64,000 nt of DNA, taken from positions 868,001-932,000 of the forward strand of contig NZ_CP017006.1 in NCBI RefSeq assembly GCF_001719125.1. The letters are read 5' to 3'. The position numbers and the translations under genes were made by a program. Numbering within the stretch: position 1 is the first letter of the stretch; each line of letters starts with the position of its first letter. The notes beneath the pieces are model-generated. The model made no database searches and was not told the DNA's origin. It saw nothing but the letters and a program-made list of their open reading frames with translations. This DNA is from Sulfolobus sp. A20. Lineage in GTDB: Archaea; Thermoproteota; Thermoprotei_A; Sulfolobales; Sulfolobaceae. Of the stretch, positions 62,188 through 64,000 are shown in pieces.

Positions 62188-62240
62188 TACTTTATGATTA
62201 ATAGTTTAGGTTATAAATAGTTTAATGCATATAGATATTT

Positions 62241-62672
62241 GTGATGAGTGTAAACATTGATGAGCTAAAGAAATTTTTAGAAAGTAAAATATCTGCTCTA
62301 CGAAAAGAGCTTGAATTCTATGAGTACTTGTTAAGTATATTAGAGTCTGGCTATGTTACATCTATCAAAGGTAATAAAGGTAGTATTGAATATATTAAGA
62401 ATAAAAGAGGTGAGGTGATAGCAGAAGTATACTATACCCCTCCAATGGCAAAATTTGTTATAAAGACTAGAATTACACTTAACAAATCCTATCTATCTGC
62501 TTTAAGTAAAATACTTGAATCCGAGAAAGATTTAAGTAAGATTGATTATACAATTGAAATGGATAAAAATGATATAAAAGAAATAGTTATAAAAAATGTT
62601 ACAAGTGAAATAGTCTATAATAAAATAAAAACTGGCGTCCAAACTATTCTAGAAAGGGCTTCTCAATTATAA
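62241..62672 (+). CDS. Conserved crenarchaeal protein with N-terminal coiled coil
   Basis: A 143-aa protein; residues 5-36 (IDELKKFLESKISALRKELE) form a coiled coil, followed by a strand-rich region with AEVYYTPPMAKFVIKTRI. No family function recognised. It converges with the CedB-like gene and overlaps its stop by six nt. Two ATGs open the frame at the start. Confidence 0.6.
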   Translation: MMSVNIDELKKFLESKISALRKELEFYEYLLSILESGYVTSIKGNKGSIEYIKNKRGEVIAEVYYTPPMAKFVIKTRITLNKSYLSALSKILESEKDLSKIDYTIEMDKNDIKEIVIKNVTSEIVYNKIKTGVQTILERASQL

Positions 62673-64000
62673 TAAATCAAGTTTCATTAAAATTGGTCTA
62701 GGATCTCCTAAGAACCTTATCAAAGCTTCACCTTTATTCAAGTACATTAATCTATTTCCTATTAGCTCATCATCTATCGAGGTGAACCTTTTAACTTCTT
62801 CCCAGAATTTTCTATCTCCATTATTCATGAATAATGCTAGACCTACGTTGTCTAAATAAATATTAGCTAACTCTCCTAAATCCTCTATGTTTTGGGTCGC
62901 CATAATTATTGATATGCCATGACCTCTTCCTCTCTTTATCAGATCTGCTACTATTGGGTAATCTTCGTTCTCTGCCTTAAGTATAGTCCATGCTTCATCA
63001 AGTACAATAAACACCTTAGGTATATCAAATACGTTATCTAACGAAATTTTATTATATATTTCATATAAGAAAGTATAAATTATGAGCCTTCTAATTTCTT
63101 CGTTTTTTATGGTTGTTAAATCAACTACATTAATCTCCTTCTCGTTAATGCTATTAACTAGTGGTATAAGATCTAGATCATCGAGAGCTGAAAGAATGTT
63201 TACAATTTTACTAATATAATATCTTAATTGAATGTCATCTATTTCATTAAAATACTTTTCCAAATCTTTCCATCTTAATCTATATCTTAATAGTCTGTTT
63301 TCTAATAATCTATTCAGATATGTATAAATTACGGATGATTGTAATTTAGTTAATCTGAACGAATTGTACAAAATTCTCTCTATTTGTAATAATCTTGCTG
63401 TAATAGGAATTACACCTTCATATAATAATCCCAATTTATACATCAAAGGATTTATAATATTAATTGGTACTCTATATTTTAAAAGCCTATACTTAATATC
63501 GCCTTTAATATCAAATAGTATTATTGTTCTATCATAAATTATGTTTAAAAGAGTGGAAAGGCGTATTAAGAACTCAGTTTTACCTGAGCCAGTTGGCCCA
63601 GTAACTAAAATATGAGTATTTTCACTCTCTGTTAAATTCCATAAAATTAAACTATTATTATCCAAATCCTTTCCCAATAGAACTCCATGATTCATCAAAA
63701 CGTGTTTAGGCTGTTTCTCTATAGAGAAAGGAGTGATATATGGTAATTGTAAAGGTAAAGCTACTTTAGTAGATAGGATCTTTTTGTCGAAAAAATTCTT
63801 CGTGAGTCCCTTTATCTCATTTATGCTGGCAAATCTACTTTTTATACCTAGACCTTCTAAACCTTGTTTGATAGTATTGGCAAGTGCTAATGCTTCCGAT
63901 TTATTTTTGGCGTTGATTATAACATATAATTCATATTTAAACGGGATTTCCTCTTTTTCTACTCTAGAGATTATATTCTGTATTAGTTCCAATTTTCTTT
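62667..64000 (-). CDS. cedB: VirB4/HerA-type DNA import ATPase CedB (5' end outside window)
   Basis: The frame stays open to the right edge, so only the 3' part is visible. Walker A GPTGSGKTEF, Walker B VFIVLDEAWTIL and downstream ATQNIEDLG are typical of VirB4/HerA ATPases, and the N-terminal beta region before Walker A is VirB4-like. Size, type and Sulfolobales location suggest CedB, the motor of the crenarchaeal DNA-exchange (Ced) system induced by DNA damage. The TTG at 63990-63992 is not needed as a start. The membrane partners CedA/A1/A2 are not in view. Confidence 0.72.
   Translation of the reverse strand, partial: RKLELIQNIISRVEKEEIPFKYELYVIINAKNKSEALALANTIKQGLEGLGIKSRFASINEIKGLTKNFFDKKILSTKVALPLQLPYITPFSIEKQPKHVLMNHGVLLGKDLDNNSLILWNLTESENTHILVTGPTGSGKTEFLIRLSTLLNIIYDRTIILFDIKGDIKYRLLKYRVPINIINPLMYKLGLLYEGVIPITARLLQIERILYNSFRLTKLQSSVIYTYLNRLLENRLLRYRLRWKDLEKYFNEIDDIQLRYYISKIVNILSALDDLDLIPLVNSINEKEINVVDLTTIKNEEIRRLIIYTFLYEIYNKISLDNVFDIPKVFIVLDEAWTILKAENEDYPIVADLIKRGRGHGISIIMATQNIEDLGELANIYLDNVGLALFMNNGDRKFWEEVKRFTSIDDELIGNRLMYLNKGEALIRFLGDPRPILMKLDLL

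Overview
The window is 64 kb of AT-rich, gene-dense chromosome from a thermoacidophilic crenarchaeon of the order Sulfolobales, close to but apparently not identical with Saccharolobus/Sulfolobus. Diagnostic genes are RNA polymerase subunit Rpo8, the truncated transcription factor TFB3, a thermosome beta subunit, ABCE1, SmAP proteins, the LysW-dependent lysine pathway, FBP aldolase/phosphatase, frequent GTG/TTG starts, GGTG Shine-Dalgarno motifs and a tRNA with a bulge-helix-bulge intron. It reads as conserved core genome: I saw no insertion sequence, integrase, CRISPR array or clear horizontally acquired island.

Layout. 0-5 kb: end of a proteasome-assembly/activator gene (PAC2 family), tgtA, SmAP, rpo8, a proteasome beta subunit without the usual Thr1, hisS and a non-catalytic tRNA-splicing-endonuclease-like subunit. 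5-13 kb: tfb3, thsB, a membrane-anchored HerA-type ATPase, a Cgi121-like protein, Urm1, S17e, FBP aldolase/phosphatase, ABCE1 and tRNA-Arg(CCG). 13-20 kb: sugar-phosphate mutase, Trm112, hexulose-phosphate synthase, CTP synthase, a second SmAP and archaeal SAM synthetase. 20-28 kb: DUF460, RIO2, an Rqc2/NEMF homologue, Mut7-C RNase, AMMECR1, protein disulfide oxidoreductase and dCTP deaminase. 28-33 kb: tRNA-Lys(CTT) with a 20-nt intron, a complete ECF transporter (fused ATPases, EcfT, S component), a degenerate thiamine-diphosphate enzyme and an unusual class II-like tRNA. 33-41 kb: L40e, NusA-like, aspS, truD, pth2, aEF1B, Cdc48 and FEN1. 41-47 kb: a tightly coupled tetrapyrrole operon (precorrin-2 dehydrogenase-like, hemA, B, L, C, D). 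47-55 kb: alkaline-phosphatase-superfamily protein, a two-subunit FAD dehydrogenase, an MBL nuclease with DNA ligase, a C/D box guide RNA and a sugar epimerase. 55-62 kb: SRP19, S8e, uppS and the lysine cluster lysK-J-X-W, lysM, lysZ-Y. The window ends inside a CedB-like DNA-import ATPase.

Themes. Proteostasis recurs: PAC2 protein with a C-terminal HbYX-like tail, a proteasome subunit, Urm1, Cdc48, thermosome, an Rqc2 homologue and Pth2. The DNA-damage response is represented by TFB3 near the left end and CedB at the right end. Translation and RNA modification genes fill much of the rest.

Annotation points that are easily missed: LysW and L40e are very short minus-strand genes; FEN1 appears to start at a non-standard ATC codon; several starts must be moved inward (MAT, glmM-like, SRP19, Zn-ribbon, hemB, hemL, Rqc2); and a C/D box sRNA lies in the gap after DNA ligase. 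Most ORFs opposite long genes are shadows and are omitted. Family assignments rest on motif recognition by eye, without database searches.
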